Origin: Arachnomyces sp. PD_36
Taxonomy: Eukaryota; Ascomycota; Eurotiomycetes; Onygenales; Arachnomycetaceae
Assembly: GCA_032988195.1 (NCBI GenBank)
Contig: JANTQE010000005.1
Coordinates: forward strand, 310,001-374,000
Direction: 5' to 3'
DNA length: 64,000 nt
Below are positions 23,622-34,447 of this stretch, piece after piece. A model generated the notes under the pieces. It worked only from the letters and a program-made list of their open reading frames with translations. It ran no database searches and was not told the DNA's origin. How positions within the stretch are numbered: the stretch's first letter is position 1; every line of letters begins with the position of its first letter. The position numbers were made by a program, and so were the translations under genes.

Positions 23622-25104
23622 ATGGCTTCATCAAAACCACAGCATCCCTCCAACTACCCGATCCTCGGCGCTCCACCAACTCCTCAATCACCTCGAGCTC
23701 TCAGAAAATTCCAATCCCACCAGCAACTATCCTCAAACTCCCCTTCGTTAATAACGCAGCAACGCCAGCAGCTACAGCGCAATGCGGGTACAATTGGCCT
23801 CCGTGGAAACTCAGGCGATGCATTCACAAATGACCAACCGACGCCGACGCCATCGGGAACGGGAACGATGCCATCGCATAGTCGAACGAGATCGAATAGC
23901 GATGTTGCTATAAGCCGTAGGTCTTCGATGCCCGCACATAGACAATCGGGATCGGGACGGAAATCTAGACCCTCTCTTGGGACGGGTAAGAGGTCGACTC
24001 TTGATACTCTCTTACGGGATGGGCCACCAAATGGGGATGTCGAGGAGGGTCTCCAGGAACTGAGATATCTTGTTCTTTCGAACCGCGTTGACTCGGATAT
24101 TGATGGCATGGTATGTCCCCTATCCAAAAAAAAAAATCAATTTATCTGGCGTACTAATATGTGTACGTAGTCCCCTAATCGAATATACCTCTGGCTCGCC
24201 CTCCTTCGTCTCGAACCCTTCCCCACTGATGATTACCTCGCCCTTGTCCATAGAGGACGGTCCCCCGCCTACACAAAAATTCGCAACGATACCTTCCGCA
24301 CCCTTGCTACAGACCCATTATTTAAACGTCGTGTCACAGAAGCGAGCCTAATTAGACTTCTCAATGCTGTTGCTTGGAGGATCCACGATGCTAAGCGCGC
24401 AAACACCCAATCCCGCTCTCCCTCGGGGCACATGAAACATAGAAGTGAAGGATCAGCTCTAGCCAACGAGGTGGATATAAATCAGGATACTCCAAGCCCA
24501 CCTGCACCGCAATCAGCCACGGCAGATTCCGCAGTCTATGTACAAGGCATGAACGTTCTCTGCGCACCATTTCTCTACGCGGCCCGCAGTGAAGTCGAAG
24601 CCTTTGCTCTATTCCACTATTTCGTCACCCGAGAATGTCCAGGATACATTAGGGGCGCCATGGATGGGGTACACAAGGGTCTCAAGCTGGTGGATAAGTG
24701 TCTCGAAGTTGTCGAACCGAAGTTGGCAAACCACCTCTTTAGCCGGGGGATGCATGCCGAACTCTATGCATTCCCTTCAGTTCTCACCATGTGTGCATGT
24801 ACTCCACCTCTGCCAGAGGTATTACACCTGTGGGATTTTCTGTTCGCATACGGCCCACATTTGAATATTCTTTGCATTGTGGCACAGTTGATTAGAATGA
24901 GAGATTCAATTCTTTCCAGTTCAAAGTAAGCACCACTGTCCAAGTCCTAGTTTGTTGTGACTAACAATACCTTTCTATAGCCCAAATAAGATACTTCGAT
25001 CTTTCCCACCCCTCGACGCTAAAGAAATCATTGCGCTTACGGTTTTGATTGTTCGGAAGATACCCGACGGCCTCTATGAGGAGCTAGTCAACCATGCAAA
25101 GTAA
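23622..25104 (+). CDS. BUB2: TBC-domain GAP of mitotic exit / septation network (Bub2/Cdc16)
   Basis: GTPase-activating subunit that acts with Byr4/Bfa1 on the Tem1/Spg1 GTPase at the spindle pole body, restraining mitotic exit and septation. Three exons (23622-24110, 24171-24925, 24981-25104) give 455 aa. The first ~140 residues are Ser/Gln/Arg-rich and disordered. The TBC domain follows. The arginine-finger motif IRNDTFRT and the glutamine-finger motif YVQGMN are both intact, so it should be catalytically competent. LHLWDFLFAYGPHLNI is the conserved C-terminal TBC block. An insertion of about 40 residues (SRSPSGHMKHRSEG...) separates the two fingers. Intron 1 contains a 12-13 nt A-run. Cdc16 is the closest functional name from fission yeast. 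Neighbouring RLC1 is a contractile-ring gene. Confidence 0.92.
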
Positions 25105-25436
25105 GAGGACGGGTATAAGAAGTGAAACCGATTCTTCCCTCTCTTCCTATCCGACTTTAACCCACGACATACACTTAGGTTTACTTTTTGTTTAACGATT
25201 GATGCATATTTTGTCTACCTTGTTATGATTTTTAGCATGCATACACGTTGGCCGAGATTAATAGATACCCTTTACAACAGAGCTACAGGAAAGATTCAAA
25301 ATTCTCAATTTATCTAACTAACTGACCTACGTCGTGAAATTCTAAAAGGCTGGTCACCAGGTTTGTAACCACAAATATGATCGTAACTGATCGGCCGTAT
25401 CAGATTCCCCTTCTCCGCAAGAAGCATTCATCTCAA
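25105..25436. other. Convergent 3' region
   Basis: 332 bp between the convergent BUB2 and SET-domain genes, holding both 3' UTRs. Nothing else was seen. Confidence 0.5.
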
Positions 25437-27200
25437 TCAACTCTTCTCCCCAGCCTCAAACACACACCTTTCGCACAAACATGCACCACCCAACGCACCC
25501 ATAGCCCACTCCCTCCTATCCTTAACGCCCAACCCAACATCGCAATAATGATTCAAAATTTCCTCATCCTTCCTAATTCCACCCTTCCCACTCGACTCCA
25601 ACTCACCGCCATCACCGTCACCACCACTCTTCCACTTAACCCTCCTCTCATCCTCCCTAGCCACAAAAGTGATCTCCCCACCCCACTCCCACCTAACATT
25701 TGGATCACAGCTATGATTTGCCAAACACCATAGCGGATGCACAGCACATACTTCTGGTCCACCGTCCCATGTTGAAAGTCTACCAGACGCAGTACCCCTG
25801 AATTTTGCGTAGAGGGTGTTTAGGATCCAGGTATCGTAGAGCTGGAGGGAGGAGAAAGGGTCAATTTCCATCTCTTCGAGCATGCGCATCGGTTGGAGGA
25901 TGTTTAGCTGGAAGGAGAAGGGGAGGGTAGAGCCTGCCGGGTAGGACGATGGATCGTTGGTAAGGGCCTGAAGGTCGTCCCAGGGGTGGAAGTCTCCCCA
26001 GATGTATTTCACTTCGGAGAGTTCGAGGGGGTGGATTTGTTGAGTTGCGGCCATGGCGATGGCGCGGCCGAGAAGGAGGAGGTAGAGGTAGTCAGCCTTA
26101 TCTTTTGGGTCTGATGTGCTTTTCCCGATGGAGGCTAAGCCATCCTGTCCACAAACCGCTCCGTGGTAGATATCCTGGGCAACATCTGCGCAGGAAGAGC
26201 TGCAGAAAATGATATCATCGCAGTCCTCGCATGCGACTGCTGCATTTTCCGAGGAGAGGTCAGGTAATGGACCATTGCATGCGTCGCAGAAATCGTCATG
26301 GAGACGATTCGTAGCTGTTAAGAAGGAAGACTCTCGCAATATGATTTCCCCAGGCGCGATATCCTCTTTAGCAAACAACCCGAGCTGGATAGATACCTCC
26401 GGCTCTGATTCTTCGTTTTGAGAACACTTACCCATTTTTCGATCCTGCTCATCAATGAGAGGATTGTGTAAAGCGGGCAACGCGACAGCGCGTACCTCAC
26501 ACTTACTGGAAACCTCGCTAAGCATTTTATTCAAAAGCTCCAAGGTTTCCGGAGACTTGCGCTCCGGTTCATGGGTATTCCACGGGTATAGGACCCGTTT
26601 GGCGAAACCCTGGGAGGCGAGAAGACTGGGATCGAAAGCATCTGGAGCATCTGAGTCAACAAGCCCAGAAACCTCGATTCCGGTAGCTTTTTGCTTCGTC
26701 GCAACAGATTGCTTGATGATGCGCAACTGTTCCTTCAACCCGTCATCCTCTTTCAATAGTTCATCAGGTAAATCCAATCCCTGGATGCAGAATTCATATG
26801 CGTCCTTCATGCATCCACACTTCACCAAACTCCTCACCAGAAGTCTGTAAACACTGCCAATACTCTCGTCATAATCAGCGCGAGAGGTGGGTGTGAAGTT
26901 TCCCTCCTCTCCATCTTCATCATCGTCATCGTCGCACGCTTGCTGGGCCTGGTCAAATTCGCCGGTTAATACGGAGTCTTTCCTCGCCTTCGCGTGGTAC
27001 TCGCTCGAATCCGGGTCGATTACAGTCTCGAAGAGGTAGAGGGCGCGATATGCATCGGCAGAAGCCAAGTCGAAGAAACCAAGTTCTTCGTGCACTAAGC
27101 CTCGCTCAAGGTGGCGGAGAGGATTATGCGGATCTGAGAACAGATGCGCAGTCTTCTCTTGACGCAAAGCAAGTGTTGTTTCTCTTTTTCGGTCCTCCAT
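25437..27200 (-). CDS. SET-MYND domain protein (SMYD-like lysine methyltransferase)
   Basis: Single-exon protein of 587 aa. The N-terminal ~250 residues are helical, TPR-like, with an acidic run (DDDDDEDGEEG). The SET domain starts at SIQLGLFAKEDIAPGEIILRE. A MYND-type zinc finger is embedded after it (CDAC ... CEDC ... FCSSSC ... H..VC). The SET core NHSCDPN is intact. It is followed by a variable Gly/Asp/Glu insertion, then EEILNHYCD, which supplies the catalytic Tyr, and the post-SET Cys cluster CLCERC. These features predict S-adenosylmethionine-dependent protein lysine methylation; the substrate is unknown. The arrangement of TPR-like N-terminus plus split SET/MYND is common in fungal SMYD-like proteins. 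A 17-nt A-tract lies about 155 bp upstream of the start. No introns were needed to keep the frame. Confidence 0.9.
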   Translation of the reverse strand: MEDRKRETTLALRQEKTAHLFSDPHNPLRHLERGLVHEELGFFDLASADAYRALYLFETVIDPDSSEYHAKARKDSVLTGEFDQAQQACDDDDDEDGEEGNFTPTSRADYDESIGSVYRLLVRSLVKCGCMKDAYEFCIQGLDLPDELLKEDDGLKEQLRIIKQSVATKQKATGIEVSGLVDSDAPDAFDPSLLASQGFAKRVLYPWNTHEPERKSPETLELLNKMLSEVSSKCEVRAVALPALHNPLIDEQDRKMGKCSQNEESEPEVSIQLGLFAKEDIAPGEIILRESSFLTATNRLHDDFCDACNGPLPDLSSENAAVACEDCDDIIFCSSSCADVAQDIYHGAVCGQDGLASIGKSTSDPKDKADYLYLLLLGRAIAMAATQQIHPLELSEVKYIWGDFHPWDDLQALTNDPSSYPAGSTLPFSFQLNILQPMRMLEEMEIDPFSSLQLYDTWILNTLYAKFRGTASGRLSTWDGGPEVCAVHPLWCLANHSCDPNVRWEWGGEITFVAREDERRVKWKSGGDGDGGELESSGKGGIRKDEEILNHYCDVGLGVKDRREWAMGALGGACLCERCVFEAGEKS

Positions 27201-27900
27201 GCAGGAGAATCCTCACCTTCCTTTTCTTAGTAAAAAGCGTTGGCCCCTCTCTTCAGGTCCTTTTTCGTTCTCTCTTTTTCTGCAGGCTACCTCGTCACTC
27301 AAGTGCGGGACAACCCAAGTATGTAGAAGAGGGGAGAGGAGTGAGAGGGCGAACAAAAAAAAAAAAAAAAACCCCTGGAAAAAAATTTCGGTCAAAGAGG
27401 AACTTTGATATCACCACAGATTAGGGATAATATCTCGTTCCCTTGCCCTGTCCTGAGTATCATCTCATCTCATGAACGCACAAAAAAAAAATCGAGGTTG
27501 TCGACGGCAAATAATTCACTCACTTTCGCTTCCTGTATGTCATGTGACCAATATCCCCTGATATCACCCCTGCCAAGACCTCCGTCCTCTGGTTCCCTCC
27601 TGCCATATATCTACTATCCGCAACGTCTATCTTAGCATTTCCGTAACCTACCTGCGTTTATTTACTCTACAGACGTGGATAGCTGGCACTTCGGGGGTCT
27701 CTTGGTATCAATATCATCTCATCATCATTATCTTCGTACGGACATTATTTGTTCGCGCTATCAGCTATTATATATTGGGGAAGCACGCTTGAAACAGAAC
27801 CGTCTCTGCCATCCGCGTTCACATCTTCCAGTCTCAACATCGCTGAAGGGAGTATGGGTTGCAGCAACGGCAACGGCGCCATTGCTGTGGATATACAAGT
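27201..27900. other. Intergenic, SET gene promoter and WD40 gene 3' flank
   Basis: 700 bp between two minus-strand genes. The left part holds the SET gene promoter with a poly(dA:dT) tract. The right part is the WD40 gene 3' UTR. Confidence 0.5.
27355..27371. promoter_or_regulatory. Poly(dA:dT) tract in the SET-MYND gene promoter
   Basis: Seventeen consecutive A residues on the plus strand, 155-171 bp upstream of the SET gene ATG. Such tracts exclude nucleosomes in fungal promoters; that role here is inferred. Confidence 0.45.
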
Positions 27901-30900
27901 TCACATTATCTAAACAAGTGGAAGTAGACAAATTAGCAGGAATTCAGAACATGTTAGTGAAAAGTAACATCAAAAATAGGGGTTGCTTACCGGGCAATTC
28001 TCATCCAGAACAACAGCACGACCACCACCATCATCGTCACCGTCACCGTCACCGTCACCGCCACCGCCGCCGTCTTCACCGGCTTCGCCATCGGGATGTC
28101 TTTCTCTCAGTGCCCTTGCCAGGCGTGTCAACATACTCCTCTATATGTTCCAAATGGAGCAAAAACGGAAAAAGAAATCAGCCAAGTCCCCAAAAATAAA
28201 TCGTCCGATGATCCTAGGTAGTCGGGGGCGGTTGGGCCCTTTGGAACCATTGAATCCATTCGGAGAAAGCTACTCTCCGCGTAATTCGTGGGAGTAGGTG
28301 TAAGAGTTGTGCCGGACGTACCGTGATATACGCCTCGCTCATACCTCCCTGCCGTTCCACATCATTCTGGCTCATGATCTGGTAGCTCTCATTCATCCGC
28401 TTACAGCTCTTCAGGCCAAGATCTTCACGAGGTTCAGTATTCCGATGTTCCTGAGCGGAGGTGTTCGCCGCAGCATCGGGGTCGGCTATATTAATGCCAA
28501 GGCGAGCGTCGTTCTGGGCTCGCGCATCAGGAGAGAATATTTTGATTGTCTTGTCAATTCCGGAGACCGCAATAGTCGGTTCGTAAGGATGTCCTAGAAA
28601 ACTGTAAGTATGCAGCAAAATTGGCTCGAGGTGTATGCCACCGGTTCTCACCTTGTACGACATTTACGACGTCGCTATCTCCCTCCAATATATTGACCAA
28701 ATCAGTAGTTTTCCGGTCCCATATGAATACATGTCCAGCATCGCTGCCACTGACAACATATTCATCATCAAGACCAAAGTAATTGACATCCTTAACCGTC
28801 TTGACGTTGCAATGACCGCGGTAGACGTTCGTGTGAGAAGAGCAGGGAACATGCATTTCAACATTTTCCCTCCGAACATTTGTATTAAACCCTCCGCGCC
28901 GAATGAACAATCTCCCGGACCCACTTTCGTCGGAATCAGAGTCATCCGACTCAACGTCGTCGTCGTCATCGCCTTCGGAATCATCCTCGTTCCACTCATC
29001 ATCATCGTCATCATCTGAGCCCATATGCTCACGAAGGATTGAGGCAGTACTAGTAAGCTCAGGGTCCCGGTCAGGGGCCGATTCGATGTCAACAGATGCC
29101 CTATTAGAACCTTCTGAGTTCCTAATAGCTAAGCTTCCCCCTTCCCGATCACCGGAGGCGGCACGTCTGATCAACCGTACCTCCTCTACTTGTTCTTCTT
29201 CTTCGTCTCCATCAATTTCCTCCTGGACTCGCTCCACGTCCTCGTCACTATTTTCTTCCACCATAGTGCGAAGCCCGCCAAAAGCGCGGCTCACGAGTTG
29301 GAAGTCGACACCGGTAGCAGCACTCATCAGAATGCTATTTCCAACTTTCAAGCCCCAGAATTTATAGGCGGTTTCGCGTGATATGGTTGTCGCGGACTCT
29401 GGGCCTGGTCGACCCTCTCCTTCCGATGCTATGCTCACACTTGGGGCAGGTCCGTCTCTTACCTGAAGCTTAATGACACGCCCAAAAGCAGTGACTGCCT
29501 CATATTGTGACGAAAACAATATCCGATATTGATCATGTTCGAATCTAGACGCCTCAAGATTGACAACTGGTTCTTGGCCAGACAGGCTTTGGAGATATGG
29601 GATCAACGTGTGCTCAATGTCTTCTTCAGTTGCCGTTTCAGACAAGGGAAACCTCCCACTATCATGTCGATGGGAAGGGTTTCGTTTGAACCCGTCCACA
29701 AGCGCCTGGGTTCCACCCTCCAGCCAAAGAAGTATAGCTTTCAGAAAGTCATATCCAAACTGCGAAGGTCCATCAATTACACCGCCTTCAGTTGGTGCTG
29801 GCACTATCTGGCGGAATAAATCAAGCTGAGGGCCATCGCTACCAGATGCGGTCTGAAGTCTGCCACCAAGAACCCTAGATAGAGTACCTGCGGCCTGAAC
29901 GAATCTTCGGGCCGACTCGCGATTTCGGCGCAAGCCTTGCTGAAAGAAAACATCCTCTCGCGTCGGATTGAGAGGATACCTCCAGGTTCGAATAATCTCG
30001 TCCATCTCGGGAAGATAAGTCGCCGAATACCCCAGAGCAGTGGTGTAAGATGCAGTATGTACAGTTGGATCGGAATTGGCCCGCGCTTCCTCAGCCTGGT
30101 GCGGAGTGGTTTCTGGAGAGAACAATAGCTTGCGGAGTTTCACTAGCCCCTTGGCTATCCGGAAGCTTAGCTTTTGGGCCTCGTTGAGAACGGATTCGCG
30201 CGCTCGCTCGACCGCATTTTCCGGACCATCAAGTCGCTGGGTAAATGATGATAGTGGGATGTCTTCGGATTCACCATTTCCGTACCGGACTCTGAAAGAC
30301 ATATCTCCATTTTCACTCCCATCCTCCGATCTCAAATGTGACCCGTGTCTCCCGCCACTTGTTGGCGACGCTGAAGAGCCAACGTTTTCACGCTTCCGTT
30401 TGCGATTCCTTGATCTCTTTACTCTCCCTGTATGCGTGCCCTTTCGAACACCACCTTCCTTCTCCTCTCCATCTCTAGCATCCAGACTGTGAACAAGGTC
30501 GAAACTGTAAATGTGCTCACCAGACCAGCTTACTACCATCTCATTCGGATGAGCCTCACTAATCTTACAAGCTGTGATATGCCCATTATCACTCTTCTTC
30601 ATGCGTTTCTTGCCTCCTGGAGCAAACCTACGGACGCACCTCGTTGCTTGTCCCATGAGTTCATCTTCATGACTCCCAGGGCTTGGCGGTAAGCTGCTCG
30701 ACTGACCTCTCTCCATGAGACGATCGCGGCCTAACATGCGCCTATCGTGAAGGAAACAATGAAGGTGGGCACCTCCCATCGCAATATAGTGGGGTTGGCT
30801 CGCTGCGCAAGATATGCTGTTCAAGTCTAGACTATATCGCTTATAGGATATTAATGGTGGTGGGACGTTGGATGCATCGTGGTGGTCGGGTCTGTACGAC

Positions 30901-31632
30901 ATATAACCTTGTCCACCACGAGGGGCAGGGTACGCCGACGACGGTTGGCGCAAGTCCCATTGTCGAACCTCCCCGTCTTCCGAGCAAGTCAGGAAGAGAA
31001 AGGGTGATGATTCTGTGACAATACGCTTCACCCGATCAGCGTGAGACCTAAAGACCCTTGCGTTGGTGTTTCTGTCACTCAAGTAACGAACACCATTGAA
31101 AAAGTTATAGAATTCTCGGTTTCTCGGCAAAGCTGAATGGGCGGGAGAGGTTGTATCCTGTGCGGAGCGAGCGGAATATTCGAGGTCGAAAATACGAACC
31201 TGCGAATCTCCAGCACATGTCACAAGGGTCTGGTCGTTCGAATGGGGCATGAATTTGACGGAGAATATATTCGCGTCATGGCCGGTGGAGACAGTGGTGT
31301 TTAGTGAGAAAGGTGTAGTAGACGAGTCTGGTTGGTAGGTGTATATATTCAGATGCTTGTCATCAGATCCTGATGCCAGCAACCTCCCCGAGCGGGACCA
31401 ACTAATAGATATACCGGCCTTTAGTAAGGTGTTTCCTGTCAAAATGGATGGGATAAGATGGATCGATTTCATACCTCAACGCATTTACGCAACCGCTATG
31501 TCCACCTAGTTCATTCACAATGTCAAGATTATCGACCCAGGTTCTGTCTCCGTAGATTGTCCGTACAGTGGAGTGACGCGAACCCTCGCCTCGTTCCCGC
31601 TCGAGCAGGCGGGTAGGCAATGTCAACTGCAT
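27901..31632 (-). CDS. WD40-repeat protein, DCAF6/DCAF8-like CUL4-DDB1 substrate receptor
   Basis: Protein of ~1112 aa, proposed in five exons: 31632-31475, 31401-28652, 28593-28322, 28140-27991 and 27909-27901. Five N-terminal WD repeats are visible (GGHSGCVNALSWSRSGRLLASGSDD, GHDANIFSVKF, SHADRVKRIVTE...SEDGEVRQWDLR). A long insertion with basic and acidic stretches (RSRNRKRKRE; DDDDDDEWNEDDSEGDDDDD) follows, then two closing repeats (VKDVNYFGLDDEYVVSGSDAGHVFIWD and a GIDKTIKIFSP repeat). This split propeller is the DCAF6/DCAF8 layout, and WDLR-type DWD boxes suit DDB1 binding. Exon 4 encodes RSMLTRLARALRER and a Gly/Asp repeat; exon 5 adds only IM and the stop. Exons 1-3 are firm and 4-5 are moderate. 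If intron 3 is retained the protein ends at 28214 instead. Nuclear ubiquitin-ligase function is inferred from the family. Confidence 0.85.
28035..28064. repeat. Coding CGTCAC-type hexanucleotide repeat
   Basis: Five tandem units (four CGTCAC, one CGCCAC). On the minus strand they code alternating Gly-Asp in exon 4 of the WD40 gene. The frame is kept whatever the copy number, so length polymorphism would be tolerated. Confidence 0.75.
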
Positions 31633-32436
31633 GGCACAGACCTTTTTGATTATGAAATTATCTGTAAGATCAGTGATGCGATTAGGTTGGTTGGATCATG
31701 GCTTCATTTGCCTAGTCCATCGGTAGAGCGACAAGAGGACGCATAGGTGATTGTTCCAAGCGTTTCTACTTTGCTTGTTTTTAAGGGTTATCAGTATCAA
31801 TGGCAAGGTATTCGACCAGTTGGCCACAACCTGGGCTTTCAAGGTTTGTGAGGCATGGAAAAGGAGGGAATTCCTTTTTGTTCTTGTGGGTTTCGAGAGT
31901 TGACAAGAAAGGGAAGTGAAGGTTCAAGTGGGCAAGAACGCTGTTTGTCGCTTTCTCAAGCTTGCCTCACGGTATCCGAGAGTCCGAGTCAATCAGAGAT
32001 GTGATAGAAGGCCTTTTCAATGGGAATTGCAATTGTTCTCAAGGTGTTCAGAGCTTTTTTCTCTCTTTATTGAGGTTCAGTTGATGTTGATGTTTTTTCT
32101 GAGTTGAGGCCCCGCTCATGTTAAATCTGACCTCATTTCGGACTTCGGGGCGGATAAACTTTCTTCTCGCCAACCATCTAGGGGTGGCAACAGTCACCCT
32201 CGTGTTTACCCACTGCTATCTATTTGCTCATATAGGGGCTTCGATTAAACAAAAGAATGTTTTCAAGATCATGCAAAATCTGGTATCTGAAGAGCTCCGG
32301 CTCAAGTCCTATATAATTCTATTTACATGAAAATGTACTGCATATAGGGTATAGATGCCCCGTATTCGCCTACTCAGCTTCCATGGTCCAATATACGACA
32401 AAAAGTAGGCGTTACGCATGCTCGAATGGTTGCAAA
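31633..32436. other. Intergenic, WD40 gene promoter
   Basis: 804 bp between two minus-strand genes. Small open frames only; nothing recognised. Confidence 0.5.
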
Positions 32437-34447
32437 TCATAGCCCGGGCTCAGTAGCATGTCCTGTCTGCTCTTTGGGTTGGTTTGGCGATTGGCTAGTC
32501 TGTTGCGCTTGAAACTCGGGACGGATTTTCTGACTGATTCGCCCAGAGACACAAGTCAATTCTTGTATCACCTCATTCAAGGATTCCGTCTCTTGCACGA
32601 GTTCTTTCAGGACAGTTTCCATCTCGTGGCATCTTTGGCGAAGAGAAATAATCTCTGACCGAAGAGCGTCGGGGGCCATCGACTCAAGATCATTTGAGAA
32701 ATGGAAGGTACGATCCGGTAGGTTAGTCTCCGACGACCCATCCGATGGGACCCCTGGCAATGTAGATTGGAGTTGAGCCGAATCTTTGACATTTTCATTC
32801 CCCATCTCAAGGCTCTCGATCCGTTTCAGGAGCTTTTCCTTTTCCGTCTCCCATTCCTGTTTTTCCGCTTTCCATTTCTTCTGATCACTCGCACTCTGCG
32901 CCTGTAGGCGCGAAGACATGGCCATAATCTTCATATACTGAGCACCGCTGGAAACCGATTGCTGGTGTGCATCCTCTTTGTTTTTGGAAAGTTCCTCCAC
33001 CTGCGATTCTAAGCTATCCACTTGGGATTGAAGGCTTATCTTCTCCTCTGTAAGCTCCTTAATCTCGACATCTGCAACCTTTGTTTTCTTATCGAGGGTA
33101 GAATAGCTAGTCTGGTGCCGAGAAAACGCAGCCAAAAGACTATCGTGCTCTCGCTGAAGGGTTTGAAGAGCAAGTGTCTTGGTGCTAACCTGATGTTGAA
33201 GGTCTTGTACATGTGCATTATGGGCAGAGGATGTGTGCCCGGGGGGCGCAAAAGGGTTTTGTTGTTTTGTCGACGATGGAGAATCCTGTGAAGAATGGCT
33301 AGGTAACTTCGGGCGAGAAAATAGTGACGACTGGAGATTTCCTGGAAGAGACCCTCGGGGAGACCGTCTTCCTTGCGGAGATTGGGTTGAATGGCGTGTT
33401 CGGTCATCGGAGAGACTCCTAATTTTGTCATGCCTTGAATCGAGAGGTCCCCGAGAGTGACCATCTTGGCCAGATGTCGGTGAAATAAAAATGTCTCTTT
33501 CTGTTTTGTTCTCCGTTTCCCACGAAGGCAGGTTTACACTGGATTTCTCGTCCACAAAGGGATTGCGCGCGGTAAATCGGGCCAAGCCAGTTACTGGCGT
33601 TGATCTGGACGACGATACAGCAGGTGCTAGCTCTCCAAGAAGTGATCTCCCTGATTCAACAATACGAGCCGCCCATATCAGCGAATTTTCCAAATCATCC
33701 TTCCCTGGGCGATTGGAAACTAGTGATTTGTCGTTCTCCTAGTTTATATGTTAGATCTTGAAGGACTATATGGTGGCTTATTCTTTACTTGCTGATAAGA
33801 GTTACCAGGGGTGAATTGGTGAGAAGCTCGAATTATTTCCGCCTCTAAACCTCGCAACCCCGATAAAACTCTTTGGATGAGCGGCCAGGTTCGGATACAC
33901 ATGGAACATTTTGAGTGTCTAGTAGCGGCCACTTGGTCGCCTTCTTGGATAGAGAAATCGTCACGTCTACCTAGTCGACAATCCCGATCCTAGCGCAGAC
34001 CCATTTATTAGCTATTTACGGTATGATTTTGGAGATAAGACAAGTCGAAGGTATACCATTTTCGAAGGAACTCACCGAAATAGTTGCCAGAGCTGAATTA
34101 TCTCGCGTGCTTACGTCTGGTCTCTGACCCTGGTCATGCGATAAACGAGGCCTTTTTATGCTGTGTTCCGAGGCGACAGACGTAAGTACTCCCGGGGGAT
34201 AGGGGTTGCTTGGCTCATAGGATTGAATGCCGCTATTTGCTTCAGTTCTGACAGAGCCATCTCTGAAGACGCTCGACAGAGACGGTAACGTCCTATTTTG
34301 GGACGGGAATCTCGTCGAAAGCGGTGTGTGGTCGATGGGGTGAGCAGCCGTTTGGGCTCGTCCATTGGGATTTAGCTGATGACTCGTTAAGGGATGGGTA
34401 GCTGAATCATTGTGTTCCCATGCTCTCCGGTGGTCACCCGCATCCAT
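32437..34447 (-). CDS. Unrecognised protein with CxxC segment and C-terminal coiled coil
   Basis: I do not recognise the family. Three phase-0 exons (34447-34076, 33989-33789, 33738-32437) give 624 aa. Residues 1-124 are disordered, with polar and Pro-rich sequence. Exon 2 encodes a compact segment with a possible zinc site (DCRLGRRDDF ... ATRHSKCSMCIRTWPL), followed by a hydrophobic helix (IQRVLSGLRGLEAEII). Exon 3 starts with another helix (ENSLIWAARIVESGRSLL), then a Ser/Pro linker, then a coiled coil of roughly 200 residues (heptads through LQTLQREHDSLL, KEKLLKRIESLE and the C-terminal ESLNEVIQELT). The pattern suits a structural or regulatory scaffold, possibly nuclear. The CxxC pair could be half of a GATA-like finger, but the second CxxC pair is missing, so I do not call it one. 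The start is the first in-frame ATG. Confidence 0.75.

Noticed and set aside
28664..29367. Several plus- and minus-strand frames rich in Ser/Asp
   Set aside because: Shadows of the acidic and low-complexity region of the WD40 gene.
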